DNA of 64,000 bases from Methanolobus psychrophilus R15 (GTDB lineage: Archaea; Halobacteriota; Methanosarcinia; Methanosarcinales; Methanosarcinaceae), in assembly GCA_000306725.1 (NCBI GenBank), contig CP003083.1:496001-560000 (forward strand). The letters are read 5' to 3'. How positions within the stretch are numbered: the stretch's first letter is position 1; each line of letters begins with the position of its first letter. The notes beneath the pieces were generated by a model. The model saw only the letters and a program-made list of their open reading frames with translations, was not told where the DNA came from and searched no databases. Positions 35,014 through 44,482 of the stretch are shown here, in pieces. The position numbers and the translations under genes were made by a program.

Positions 35014-36465
35014 TCATGGAAAATTAATTTTCATATAAATATTCTTTACTTTATCTCGCATCTTTAAATCTTGTTTAAGAATCATATATATATATATTAA
35101 TGCTCCAAGTATAATGGCAAACAAAACGTTCCATAAATTGTCTAACACTATAAAGTATCTGTAGGTTAAAATGCAGAATGACATAAATAAGGAGGAAATG
35201 ATAATATTTATGAGGCTTTTTGTTTCAAGTTTATATTTTATTATTTTTAAAAGAATTATTTTAGCAAGAACTGTATTTATTCCCAATGTTATAAATGTAG
35301 CAAAAGCAGCACCTTCTATTCCAAAAAGAGGGATTAATACTATATTCAAAATAATATTACTAATTGCTCCGATAGCTGTAACTTTAAAAGAATCTTTTTG
35401 CTTATCAAGAGCACTTAGGCACATAGCGAATAAAGATTGAAATATGTTTAGTAATTGAGCACAAAATAGTATAATTAATGTAAAATATCCTACTGCAAAT
35501 TCAGCACCATAAAAAAAGTATAATATCTTGTCACCTAATAATATACCACCTGCAATTATAGGCAATGCTAGGAGAAGAGAAAATGTTATAGAATATGAAA
35601 TTGCTTTTTCAATATATTCTTTATTTCCTTTTTTACTCCAATGACTTATTTTTGGCCAAAGAGTTATAGTTAATGTTGTGGCAACCAATGTTGTGAAAGT
35701 TGTTAATTGGAATGCTATCTTATATATTCCAACACTTGCTTCATCTATAAAATATCCAATCATAATAGCATCTGCATATGAATAAAGAACAACTCCTGTT
35801 GAAGTTAGGAATAACCAAAAAGAAAATGTAATTAGATTTTTTATATGTTTCCATTCGAACTTAGTAAGATATAAATCAAAGAATTTAAGTTGGATAAAAG
35901 TTGCAGCTAAAAGACCTAATAAAAATCCTCCTACAAGTCCACCAGCTGCATATCCAAAAAAAACAGCCATTATTTGAATAATTGGCCTTAAAGCATTATT
36001 TGTTAGTTCACCTAAGGCAAATATACCCATTTTTCCACGGCCAGCGATGCCTTTTGCCACCAAGCAATGGATTAACGAAGCAATTTGTGCTAACATAATC
36101 CAATCAACAATATGTATATTTGTTGAGTCTGAAAACTTATTTCTGAATATCAGTAATAATAGAACGATAAACATAGTAGCTATTATTCTGAGGACAAAAA
36201 AAGCAGAATAATATTCGCTCTCTTCTTCTCCTTCACTTATTCTTTTGACAGCAGCACGTCCTAATCCGCCATCACTGATCATTTCAATTAGGCCAAAATA
36301 TGAAATAAAAAGAAAATATGTTCCTAGTACACTGGGGCCCACATTTCGTGCAAAATAGATTGTACTTAAGAATCCAAGAAGAGTATATACTATTTTGCTG
36401 CTAAAAGATGCAATAATTTGACGTTGTACTTCATTTATGGACATAAATCGATTAAAAAATGACAT
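35014..36465 (-). CDS. Oligosaccharide flippase, Wzx/MATE-like (MOP superfamily)
   Basis: A 483-residue protein with 12-14 predicted membrane helices. NEVQRQIIASFSSKIVYTLL at the N terminus, FARNVGPSVLGTYFLFISYF and ISDGGLGRAAVKRISEGEE are hallmarks of polysaccharide export flippases. It would move lipid-linked repeat units across the membrane. It is the last gene of the minus-strand operon and converges with the polymerase-like gene across 62 bases. It lies wholly in the AT-rich block. Confidence 0.88.
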   Translation of the reverse strand: MSFFNRFMSINEVQRQIIASFSSKIVYTLLGFLSTIYFARNVGPSVLGTYFLFISYFGLIEMISDGGLGRAAVKRISEGEEESEYYSAFFVLRIIATMFIVLLLLIFRNKFSDSTNIHIVDWIMLAQIASLIHCLVAKGIAGRGKMGIFALGELTNNALRPIIQIMAVFFGYAAGGLVGGFLLGLLAATFIQLKFFDLYLTKFEWKHIKNLITFSFWLFLTSTGVVLYSYADAIMIGYFIDEASVGIYKIAFQLTTFTTLVATTLTITLWPKISHWSKKGNKEYIEKAISYSITFSLLLALPIIAGGILLGDKILYFFYGAEFAVGYFTLIILFCAQLLNIFQSLFAMCLSALDKQKDSFKVTAIGAISNIILNIVLIPLFGIEGAAFATFITLGINTVLAKIILLKIIKYKLETKSLINIIISSLFMSFCILTYRYFIVLDNLWNVLFAIILGALIYIYMILKQDLKMRDKVKNIYMKINFP

Positions 36466-36650
36466 ACTATCATGACCTATTGAACTATTATTAAGAGTTT
36501 GTAATTTTTAATAAATGATTGTTTTGTTTGTAGGCGCATTAGTACATAAAATTTCCAGATTTATTTTGTAATGAAATGTATTTTTGCAAGAATTGAAAGA
36601 TGCCTTTATGTAGTTTAATAAAATTAGTGAAATTCCTAACAACTCCAAAG

Positions 36651-37196
36651 TTAGTTAAATCTTTTTTCAAATATTTTTGTTAATACTATTTTTTTTTCAT
36701 CTGATGGCATGAAGTATGGGACTTTACTGATATCTTTATCCTTGCATTTTTCTAGATATTCTGATATGCTACATATGTATTGAGCAGGATTTCCTGCACA
36801 AACTGAATTAGGTGGAACATTTTTTGTCACAACAGACCCTGCTCCAACTACACTGTTTGGTCCAATCTCTATATTAGGCAAAATTATAGATCTAATCCCA
36901 ATCATACAATTATTTTTTATAATGATTGGGCCGAATTTGTTCCCATCAAACTCATTGTTCGTTCTAAATATCCAAGTTGCTCCATCATGTGTTATGAATG
37001 TAACACCATTAGTAATTTCAGTATTATCTCCAATCGATATCAAGTATGGTTCAGATCCGAACTCACATGAGTATATACGACAGTTGTTCCCGACCTTTAC
37101 CCCCCATTTACGGGCAATTTTAATACGTGTTTTATTTGATCCAAACCTGAACATAAGTGTATCTTTAAGCAATATTATTTTTTGTAACTGCTTCAT
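36651..37196 (-). CDS. Hexapeptide-repeat acyltransferase
   Basis: A 181-residue left-handed beta-helix enzyme. Repeats include VGNNCRIYSCEF, IGDNTEITNGVTFITHDG (with the likely catalytic His), KNNCMIGIRSIILPNIEIG and GPNSVVGAGSVVTKNVPPNS, ending in the typical CAGNPAQYI. It should add an acetyl group to a sugar hydroxyl or amine, either on a nucleotide sugar or on the growing glycan. It is followed by about 185 AT-rich bases without a gene before the flippase start. Confidence 0.87.
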   Translation of the reverse strand: MKQLQKIILLKDTLMFRFGSNKTRIKIARKWGVKVGNNCRIYSCEFGSEPYLISIGDNTEITNGVTFITHDGATWIFRTNNEFDGNKFGPIIIKNNCMIGIRSIILPNIEIGPNSVVGAGSVVTKNVPPNSVCAGNPAQYICSISEYLEKCKDKDISKVPYFMPSDEKKIVLTKIFEKRFN

Positions 37197-37234
37197 TTTT
37201 ATACCTTTTAATAATTTTATGAAATGTGTCTTTA

Positions 37235-38179
37235 TTAGACAGCATTGTTTCTTTTATTCTCAAACCATTGAATTACCTTTTTCAATTCATCTCTAAAATC
37301 ACCCACAGGATTATACCCAAATTTCCCAGCTCTGGATATATCCGCCAACGAATGTTTTATATCCCCTGGCCTTGAGTCAATATTTTCAGTTATTATATCC
37401 TTACCCAATATCTCATTGATGTAAGCAACAAGTTCATTGATTGTAATTCTTCTACTACATGCAATATTAAAAATACCTGTCTCATTAGATTCACATGACA
37501 ATATATTTGCAACAACCACATGTTTTACATAAGTGAAGTCCCTGCTTTGTTCTCCATCTCCATATATTACTGGGCTTTCATCATTCATGATTCCGGTTAT
37601 AAATTTAGGTATGACTGCAGCATATTGGGAATTAGGGTCTTGTCTAGGTCCAAATACATTGAAATACCGTAAACAAATGGTTGGAAGTCCGTAAAGTTCT
37701 TGGAAGACCCTGCAGTACATTTCTCCGGTGGCTTTTGTGATGGCGTAGGGAGATTGTGGGTTTACTGGCATGTCTTCTCTTTTGAGAAGAGTGGGAGTAT
37801 CACCATAGACCGAAGATGAAGATGAAAATATAACCTTCTTTACGCCGCTGTCTTTTGCTGCAATCAGGACTTTCAGGGTCCCGGTGACGTTTGCTTCGTT
37901 TGAGGCGAAGGGGTCTTTTACGCTTCTTGGGACACTGGGGATGGCTGCCAGATGGAACACATAGTCTTTTCCTTTGAATATTTCATGAAGATCAAGTTCT
38001 ATGATGCTTTCATGGACTATGGTGAGGTTCTTGTTTTCCAACAGGTGTTTGATGTTATCTATCTTACCTGTAGCTTCATTATCAATGACCGTAACTTCAT
38101 TGTTCTCAAGTAGCTTTTCAGTAAGATGAGATCCGATGAATCCCATCCCACCAGTAACAATCACTTTCTTGTCTTTCAT
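37235..38179 (-). CDS. NAD-dependent sugar epimerase/dehydratase (WbpP/GalE-like)
   Basis: A 314-residue short-chain dehydrogenase. VIVTGGMGFIGSHLTEKLL is the NAD loop, SSSSVYGDTPTL carries Ser/Thr, and NPQSPYAITKATGEMYC holds the YxxxK pair. GEQSRDFTYVKHVV is typical of UDP-GlcNAc or UDP-Glc 4-epimerases. The 5' half has about 48 percent G+C but the 3' half about 28 percent (two 60-base lines counted), so the coding sequence looks mosaic with a break near 37680. It starts one base after the stop of the dehydrogenase gene upstream. Confidence 0.87.
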   Translation of the reverse strand: MKDKKVIVTGGMGFIGSHLTEKLLENNEVTVIDNEATGKIDNIKHLLENKNLTIVHESIIELDLHEIFKGKDYVFHLAAIPSVPRSVKDPFASNEANVTGTLKVLIAAKDSGVKKVIFSSSSSVYGDTPTLLKREDMPVNPQSPYAITKATGEMYCRVFQELYGLPTICLRYFNVFGPRQDPNSQYAAVIPKFITGIMNDESPVIYGDGEQSRDFTYVKHVVVANILSCESNETGIFNIACSRRITINELVAYINEILGKDIITENIDSRPGDIKHSLADISRAGKFGYNPVGDFRDELKKVIQWFENKRNNAV

Positions 38180-38180
38180 G

Positions 38181-39869
38181 TTAGCACCCTGATGCGACGA
38201 GTTTCAGCCTTTCATCCTGCTTCTTTTTCTGGACTTCCTTTTTTATTCGCTGTATGTGTCCTCTTCCAAGGCCCTTTACTTCACACCCAAGTTCGAAATA
38301 TCTTCTGATCTTATCGTCAGATAATATCCCAAAGCAATCTATGATAGCAAGGGGACCACATGCCATTTTGACTATCTCGTCAGGATTGAGGTTCAGATAG
38401 TCTTTATGTGGAACTGCAAGAATCAATGCTTCAATACCACTGATAGCCTTTGTAAAGTCCTTCTCTATTTCCAGCTCTACTAAACCTTCCTGGTTCCTGA
38501 AGAAACGCTTCCAAGACTGGTTTGTTACAGGGTAGGTATCCTGGCTTTCAAATTCATACCAGTGGTCTACATACGGATCATGCACACGCATCTCTGCACC
38601 CATTTCCGTGAGTTTCCTCACTACAGCTTCACTGCCGCTGTATCTTGTATCTCCTACATCCTGGCGGTAGCTGGCCCCGCAGATGAGCACATCTGCACCG
38701 GCGATGTAGCGGTCCATGTTCCTGAGTGCATCCCTTGTAAGTTCTGCTACGTGCAGGGCTCTTGTGTCGTTAACGTCTATTGCTATGGGAGTGATCTTGA
38801 AAACACTGTCTCCGTCTTCAAAGCCAAGTATGTGCTTGTATGACCAGTATCCAAGTCCTCCGTCCTTTGGCAGGCAGTAGCCGCCGATTCCAGGTCCAGG
38901 GAATATGATGTTGCTGTGGGTTGGACGCATCTTGATAGCATCGATCACTTTAACTATGTCCACACCATTCCTTTCGGAAAAAAGACTCCATTCGTTGAGG
39001 AATGCGAGAATGGTTGCACGGTATGAGTTCTCAACGATCTTCGCCGTTTCAGACTCAATGGGTCTGTCCATAACTGTAAGTGGATAATCCTTTGTGTTTA
39101 TCACTTCAGTAAGGAACTTTTCGACTTTACTCCTTGCTTCCTCCGTACATCCTGCACACACTCTCCAGAAATCACGGACACTGGCAACATAATCCTTACC
39201 TGGCATCACACGCTCAAAACTGTGTGAAAGAAGAGGGCTGGATTCAATCCCACGCTTTGCAAACGCTTTTTTCAGCAGAGGAAGGGCAACGAATTCAGTA
39301 GTTCCAGGAGCAACGGTTGTTTCGATAAGTACAAGGCATTCAGGCCGGATAAGCTCTCCAATGGTCTTCATGGAAGCTTCAAGGGCAGCCATATCAGCCT
39401 CACCGTTCCTCACATTTCCAAGCTCACATTTAATGTAATCGCACTGAATATCCACAACTACAATATCAGCAAGCTTTAAACAATCATTATTATAGGTTGC
39501 TGTAAGTGTTTTTGTCTTAAGGACACAGCGGTCGATGAGTTCATCTACCTCTTTATCTTCGGATTTAACAGGTGAAACTCCTCTGTTAAGGAGAGGAATC
39601 TTCCAGTAACTGCGGGTGCTGGGCCGCTGGCATCCAATTACGAACTTAGAGTAATTTCCATTTTTATCTTTCGTGTCAGCAATGATAGCAGCCATTACTG
39701 CCCCGACAAATCCTACTCCCAACACTACAACTATTTCCTTTCCTTCAAATCGAGCCTGATCAACGAGTTTTTCAATTCTTACATACTCTTCAGAGTACAT
39801 TTCGTTTGTAGGAAGTGGGAATTTCTCACCTTCCGGACTTACTGAATAAGTTAGATTATCATTTGCCAT
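38181..39869 (-). CDS. Nucleotide-sugar dehydrogenase, long form
   Basis: A 562-residue member of the UDP-glucose/UDP-ManNAc/GDP-mannose dehydrogenase family. The NAD loop GVGFVGAVMAA begins only near residue 51; the catalytic segment GPGIGGYCLPKDGG holds the active Cys; ENSYRATILAFLNEW and GASYRQDVGDTRYS mark the central and C-terminal domains. Usual members have 400-450 residues; the surplus is a 50-residue N-terminal extension, insertions after the NAD loop (TKDKNGNYSKFVIGCQRPST) and a basic C-terminal tail. It should make a uronic acid from a nucleotide sugar. Which sugar cannot be told. It differs clearly from WecC next to it. Confidence 0.85.
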   Translation of the reverse strand: MANDNLTYSVSPEGEKFPLPTNEMYSEEYVRIEKLVDQARFEGKEIVVVLGVGFVGAVMAAIIADTKDKNGNYSKFVIGCQRPSTRSYWKIPLLNRGVSPVKSEDKEVDELIDRCVLKTKTLTATYNNDCLKLADIVVVDIQCDYIKCELGNVRNGEADMAALEASMKTIGELIRPECLVLIETTVAPGTTEFVALPLLKKAFAKRGIESSPLLSHSFERVMPGKDYVASVRDFWRVCAGCTEEARSKVEKFLTEVINTKDYPLTVMDRPIESETAKIVENSYRATILAFLNEWSLFSERNGVDIVKVIDAIKMRPTHSNIIFPGPGIGGYCLPKDGGLGYWSYKHILGFEDGDSVFKITPIAIDVNDTRALHVAELTRDALRNMDRYIAGADVLICGASYRQDVGDTRYSGSEAVVRKLTEMGAEMRVHDPYVDHWYEFESQDTYPVTNQSWKRFFRNQEGLVELEIEKDFTKAISGIEALILAVPHKDYLNLNPDEIVKMACGPLAIIDCFGILSDDKIRRYFELGCEVKGLGRGHIQRIKKEVQKKKQDERLKLVASGC

Positions 39870-39915
39870 TATCTTTTCTCCTCTTTTTTAGACTTGTAAC
39901 CCCTTAGTTAATAAC

Positions 39916-41115
39916 TTAAAATATATTCCTCGTATCGACAAGATTGAAGGATGACATTTTCCCTGCTAATTCTTTCACCGGAATATCCCTGAACATCGAG
40001 TGATCCGTCAACACCACGATACAATCACTCCCTTCCACAGCCTCTTCCAGACTCAAAATTGGATACTCGAACTCTTTAACAAACGGATCATATGTCTTAA
40101 TAATAAACCCTTCTTTCTCTGCCAATTTTATAAACTTCAGTGCAGGCGTTGCTCTCGTATCTGCAATATCTCCCTTATAGGCCACACCAAAAACAGTAAT
40201 TACAGGATTCTCAATACCATTAACCATTTTCTTAACTTTCTTTAAAACATGGATAGGCATCGAGTCATTGATATTACGAGCTAATGTAATCAAGCTGCTA
40301 TTGTTTGCATTCTCAGTTAAGAACCATGGATCAATAGCTATGCAATGTCCACCGACTCCAGGCCCGGGTTTATGAATATTGACCCTTGGATGTTTATTTG
40401 CTATCTCAATGGCTTCCCATATGTTGATGTCGTAGTCCTCGGCCAGCATGGAAAGCTCGTTGGCAAGGGCGATGTTCACGTCACGGTAGGTGTTCTCCAT
40501 GAGCTTGATCATCTCGGCGGTGGTGCTGGTGGTAAGGTACAGGTTGCCTTTGACAAAGCTGGAGTAGAGGTCGCGTGTAAGCTCTGTGGCCTTCTCGTCC
40601 AGCCCTCCGATGACCCTGTCGTTGTTGACCATTTCATGCAGGGTGTTGCCGGGGATGGCACGCTCCGGGCAGTGGGATATGTAGAATTCCTGGGATGCTT
40701 TTAAGCCGGATAGTTCCAGGATCTTCCTGACCCTTTTCTCGCAGGTCTTGGGCGGGATGGTGGACTCGATGATCACAAGGTTGCCTTTCTTCAGGTGCGG
40801 GACTACCATTTCGCAGGCTGAGATAACGTATTTGAGGTCTGCCATACGAAACTCTGTGTCAAAAGGTGTGGGTACGGCCACAAGGAATACGTCTGAATCT
40901 TCCACTTTCGTTGAAGCTCGAAAACTCTCTTTTTCCATGGCACTATCCAGGAGTTCCTGGAACCCATTCTCTTCAAAATGCATCTTTCCTTGCTGCAGGG
41001 TGGAAACCACCCTCTCATTGACATCAACACCCACAACTTCAATACCGTTATTCGCAAATAACAGCGCAGTGGGAAGACCGATGTATCCCATACCTAACAC
41101 ACACAGTTTTGTCAT
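39916..41115 (-). CDS. wecC: UDP-N-acetyl-D-mannosamine dehydrogenase (WecC type)
   Basis: A 399-residue enzyme oxidising UDP-ManNAc to UDP-ManNAcA with two NAD. KLCVLGMGYIGLPTALLFA is the NAD loop, GNLVIIESTIPPKTCE and HCPERAIPG are family motifs, and GPGVGGHCIAIDPWF has the catalytic Cys. GGTGG lies just before the ATG at 41115; the longer frame upstream is a translated AAT tract. Codons for about residues 240-399 are AT-rich (30 percent G+C in one 60-base line) and the rest GC-rich (57 percent in another), suggesting recombination near 40390. Confidence 0.92.
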   Translation of the reverse strand: MTKLCVLGMGYIGLPTALLFANNGIEVVGVDVNERVVSTLQQGKMHFEENGFQELLDSAMEKESFRASTKVEDSDVFLVAVPTPFDTEFRMADLKYVISACEMVVPHLKKGNLVIIESTIPPKTCEKRVRKILELSGLKASQEFYISHCPERAIPGNTLHEMVNNDRVIGGLDEKATELTRDLYSSFVKGNLYLTTSTTAEMIKLMENTYRDVNIALANELSMLAEDYDINIWEAIEIANKHPRVNIHKPGPGVGGHCIAIDPWFLTENANNSSLITLARNINDSMPIHVLKKVKKMVNGIENPVITVFGVAYKGDIADTRATPALKFIKLAEKEGFIIKTYDPFVKEFEYPILSLEEAVEGSDCIVVLTDHSMFRDIPVKELAGKMSSFNLVDTRNIF

Positions 41116-41124
41116 TGTACCACC

Positions 41125-41161
<37 letters not shown>

Positions 41162-41164
41162 TCG

Positions 41165-42235
41165 TCAATTTCCAATCAGTTCTTTGAGCATGATCTCAGC
41201 CGCATCCCCATTCCCATAAGGATTCTTCCACTCCTTCCCAACCTGCATCATCTGCTTTACACATAACATGACGCTCTTCTCACCACATACAACATTAGCC
41301 CCCACATCAACCGTTTCCGGCCTCTCTGTATTATCCCTCAGCGTAACGCATGGCACGCCCAGGATACAGGCTTCCTCCTGCAATCCACCGCTGTCTGTGA
41401 GTATCAGCTTTGCAGAGCCTTCTAGCTGCAGGAAGTCGAGATAACCCACGGGGTCGATGACCTGCGTGCCCTCGGGAACCTGAAGCCCGAATTCCCGTAT
41501 CATCTTCACAGTTCTCGGGTGAGCGGGGAAGAGAATTGGCAGGCTGAATTCTGCATATATTTGCTCAAAGCCTGCAAGTATGCCTGCAAGACGTTCCTTT
41601 TTGTCAGTATTTTCTGCCCTGTGGACCGTTGTAAGGAAGTATCCTCCTTCCTCAAGACCGAAACGTTCCAACGTCTTCCTGCTTTGCTTTGAGATCTCCA
41701 GGTTCTGGTACACTGCGTCCACGACAGTATTGCCAGTGACGAAGATCCTCTCCTCTGGAATGCCCTCGGCAAGTAAATATTTCTTTGAGTTCTGCGTGGG
41801 TGCAAAAAGATAATCGGAAATGTGGTCGGCGACGATGCGGTTCGTCTCCTCGGGCATGGTCCTGTCAAAGCTTCGCAGGCCTGCTTCGATGTGTCCCACT
41901 TTGATATGCAGCTTGGAAGCGGCTAACGCACCGGCCAGCACGGTATTGGTATCTCCCTGCACCAGCACGACATCTGGTGTATCTTCCAGAAGGATCCGCT
42001 CGATACCAGCCAGCATCTTTCCGGTCTGCTCGCCGTGCAGCCCAGATCCCACATCCAGATTATACTTTGGAGCTGGCAGCTTTAACTCCTCAAAGAACAC
42101 GCGGTCCATCTCGAAGGAATAATGCTGCCCCGTATGCAGTATCTCAAAATCCAGCCCGCGCCTCTCGCATTCACGGATCACGGGGCTCATCTTGATGATC
42201 TCGGGGCGGGTGCCCAGGATGATGGCTATCTTCAT
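41165..42235 (-). CDS. wecB: UDP-N-acetylglucosamine 2-epimerase (non-hydrolysing)
   Basis: A 356-residue GT-B-fold enzyme converting UDP-GlcNAc to UDP-ManNAc. IILGTRPEIIKMSPVIREC, LHTGQHYSFEMDRVFFEEL, VLVQGDTNTVLAGALAASK, HIEAGLRSFDRTMPEETNR and LTDSGGLQEEACILGVPCVT are all diagnostic. It overlaps the upstream epimerase gene by four bases (ATGA) and feeds WecC directly downstream. Confidence 0.95.
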   Translation of the reverse strand: MKIAIILGTRPEIIKMSPVIRECERRGLDFEILHTGQHYSFEMDRVFFEELKLPAPKYNLDVGSGLHGEQTGKMLAGIERILLEDTPDVVLVQGDTNTVLAGALAASKLHIKVGHIEAGLRSFDRTMPEETNRIVADHISDYLFAPTQNSKKYLLAEGIPEERIFVTGNTVVDAVYQNLEISKQSRKTLERFGLEEGGYFLTTVHRAENTDKKERLAGILAGFEQIYAEFSLPILFPAHPRTVKMIREFGLQVPEGTQVIDPVGYLDFLQLEGSAKLILTDSGGLQEEACILGVPCVTLRDNTERPETVDVGANVVCGEKSVMLCVKQMMQVGKEWKNPYGNGDAAEIMLKELIGN

Positions 42236-43206
42236 GTATTATCTCCCTTACCAACCAAAATCTTCACAGTCTCCCTCACACTCCGCTCCGAACCCCACTC
42301 ATTCTTCCACCCCATCTCTTTCAGCTTGTCGATTTCCAGCATCATCTTCGGGACATCGCCCTTCCAGCCACGGGAACCACCAGTATAATTGAACTTCACA
42401 TCACTAAGCCCCATCTCCTCCACAATGATCTCGCCGATACGTGTAGGATTGGTAGCATCCTCAGAACCGATGTTGAAGATGTTGACCTCATAATTGCTTT
42501 CAGTAACAGTGAACATCATGGCGTCCACGCATTCGCGGACGTGGAGGTAGGATTTGGACTGGTGGCCGTCGCCGAGGATCTCCAGTGCGTGGGGGGTCCT
42601 GCGGAGTTTGTCGATGAAATCCACGATGATGCCGTGGGTGCCCCGGTCGCCGATGATGTTGGCGAAGCGGAAGATCCATGAGTGCATCTCGAAGGTGTGG
42701 GAGTAGGATGTGATCAGGGCCTCGCAGGCAAGCTTTGAGGCACCGTATAGGGAGATCGGTACAAGGGGGCCATAGTTCTCAGGCGTAGGAATTACTGTGG
42801 CCTCACCGTAGACGGTGGAGGTTGAGGTGAAAGCAATTTTCTTGACATTGGACTTGCGCATGGCTTCCAGTAAATTATATGTGGCTGTGATGTTCTGGTC
42901 GAAGTGGACTTTGGTGTCTGTCACACCAAGGCGGACATCGGGGTTGGCGGCGATGTGGAAGACGAGGTCGATATCTTTACAGGCTGATCCGATTGCATCA
43001 GTGTCCAGGAGGTCGCCTTTGATTAGTTTGAAATCCGGATCGTCGAGATGGTGGGATATGAAATCCATCCTGCCGGAGCTCAGGTTGTCAAATACTGTGA
43101 CCTTGTTGTTCTTGCTTACAAGCCTGTCGACCACATGGCTGCCGATGAATCCTGCGCCGCCTGTAACCAGAATACGAAAGCCTGAAAGACTGCTCACTGC
43201 CACCAT
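42232..43206 (-). CDS. NAD-dependent nucleotide-sugar epimerase (GalE-like)
   Basis: A 324-residue short-chain dehydrogenase. RILVTGGAGFIGSHVVDRL is the NAD loop, FTSTSTVYGEATV and PISLYGASKLACEALI hold the Ser/Thr and YxxxK residues, and FRFANIIGDRGTHG is typical of UDP-glucose 4-epimerase-like archaeal enzymes. AGGTGA about eight bases upstream fixes the start at 43206 in preference to the Met at 43233. First gene of the minus-strand glycan operon, with a TATA box at about 43246. Confidence 0.88.
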   Translation of the reverse strand: MVAVSSLSGFRILVTGGAGFIGSHVVDRLVSKNNKVTVFDNLSSGRMDFISHHLDDPDFKLIKGDLLDTDAIGSACKDIDLVFHIAANPDVRLGVTDTKVHFDQNITATYNLLEAMRKSNVKKIAFTSTSTVYGEATVIPTPENYGPLVPISLYGASKLACEALITSYSHTFEMHSWIFRFANIIGDRGTHGIIVDFIDKLRRTPHALEILGDGHQSKSYLHVRECVDAMMFTVTESNYEVNIFNIGSEDATNPTRIGEIIVEEMGLSDVKFNYTGGSRGWKGDVPKMMLEIDKLKEMGWKNEWGSERSVRETVKILVGKGDNT

Positions 43207-43240
43207 CTTGCATTCACCTGATATAGAAGGCACATCATAT

Positions 43241-43251
43241 GCCTTTATAAT
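43241..43251 (-). promoter_or_regulatory. TATA box of the minus-strand glycan operon
   Basis: On the minus strand the sequence reads TTATAAAGGC, about 35-45 bases before the ATG at 43206. The leader then contains the AGGTGA ribosome site. No other promoter was seen inside the operon, whose genes are mostly overlapping or a few bases apart. The 270 bases upstream to 43478 contain no recognised gene. Confidence 0.45.
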
Positions 43252-43478
43252 TATGCTTCGTTGGGTAGATTAAACTCAGGGAACATATTTAAGTTTTGTC
43301 AAAATGTCGCAAGAATAATTTGCGAGGATATATATAAGTGGAAGGGATAATGATGGCAATTTGTCTATTTTAAGCAGAGAATCACTAAAATCGGGATTGG
43401 TCCTGGCAGACAAGAAAAAAGATATATCCCCAAATATCAGCAGGATTGCCAATTCTGCTTGATAGGGAGAGGATAATT

Positions 43479-44480
43479 TCATTGAGCCATGTTTATCTTC
43501 TGGCTGATGTCATTATGTTTCTCCATATTTGAGGGGGTGGGGTTCTTTTTAGGAGTGTACATCTGGTGTATGGTCTGGATAATTTTGTTTATCTCGGTTT
43601 CGTCGTAGTTGGCGGGGTTGTATTTGAAGATATCTTTTCTGGACTTGATGAGATCACTTACTTCCTGATTCAGGATTACGGTGTTCAGGTATTTACTAAG
43701 CTCCTGATCGATCTCAAGGTATTTACTGAGCTCATTTGATATCTGGGCTGAGGTCATGTACTTTAACCTTTGTGTGTTGCTCAGGGAGACAGGCTTCATG
43801 TTGCTTCTTTTAATAACGTCTTCATATTTCAGGTAGACCTCGATCAATATCTCTTTATGGATATCGTCGATCTTATCGCAGATCACGTGGGGGTAATTGT
43901 TCCTCTCCATCATATTTCCAAGCATTGATAATATGCCGGGGATTGGTGTTGAAATAATGTTCTCCTGTGTCGGCTCAAAGTTATTCCTGAAATGGTTCAA
44001 ATAATCATTTTTGCTCCAGAAACTGCAATAGTTAACTCCGGTAACTATCAGGGATATATTGCTATCCACGTTATGCTCAACGTCTTCGATCAACTCTCCC
44101 TCAAGCAGACAGTAAACATCATCTATAAAGGTCATTGGAAATGTTATTTCGCTTTCCACTCTCCCGTAGAGGACAGCAATATACAGCAGCGGTAAGTATA
44201 AGATCAGCAACAAAGGTTCAACTATAAGAAAAAGGAGCATTAGCAATGTACTTCCAAGTATTACATTGCCTGAAAGTTTCTTAAAAGGCCTAATAACAGC
44301 AGTTCCAATGTCATGCCCATGCTGTTTGTGCCTGGCAACAAGCCCGCCTTTTGCAATTCCCAGTGACTGGCCGAATTGTTCCCTGTCTATCTGAATGGGA
44401 TCTGATGTTATCTCAAACAGATAAGAACCATTCGAGCTTTTTATAGTCTCGATTCTTTTTCTGATATCCCTTATTATCTG
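43479..44480 (-). pseudogene. 5'-truncated membrane protein gene, family unknown
   Basis: About 335 codons remain. Near the broken end is a cytosolic part (RIETIKSSNGSYLFEITSDP), then two hydrophobic helices (VILGSTLLMLLFLIVEPLLL and a second), then a long hydrophilic helical domain with NELSKYLEIDQELSKYLN. The frame runs on to 44576, but those residues come from the opposite strand of a transposase remnant. The true N terminus is lost at about 44480. Whether an internal start rescues a shorter protein is unknown. Confidence 0.6.
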
Positions 44481-44482
44481 CC

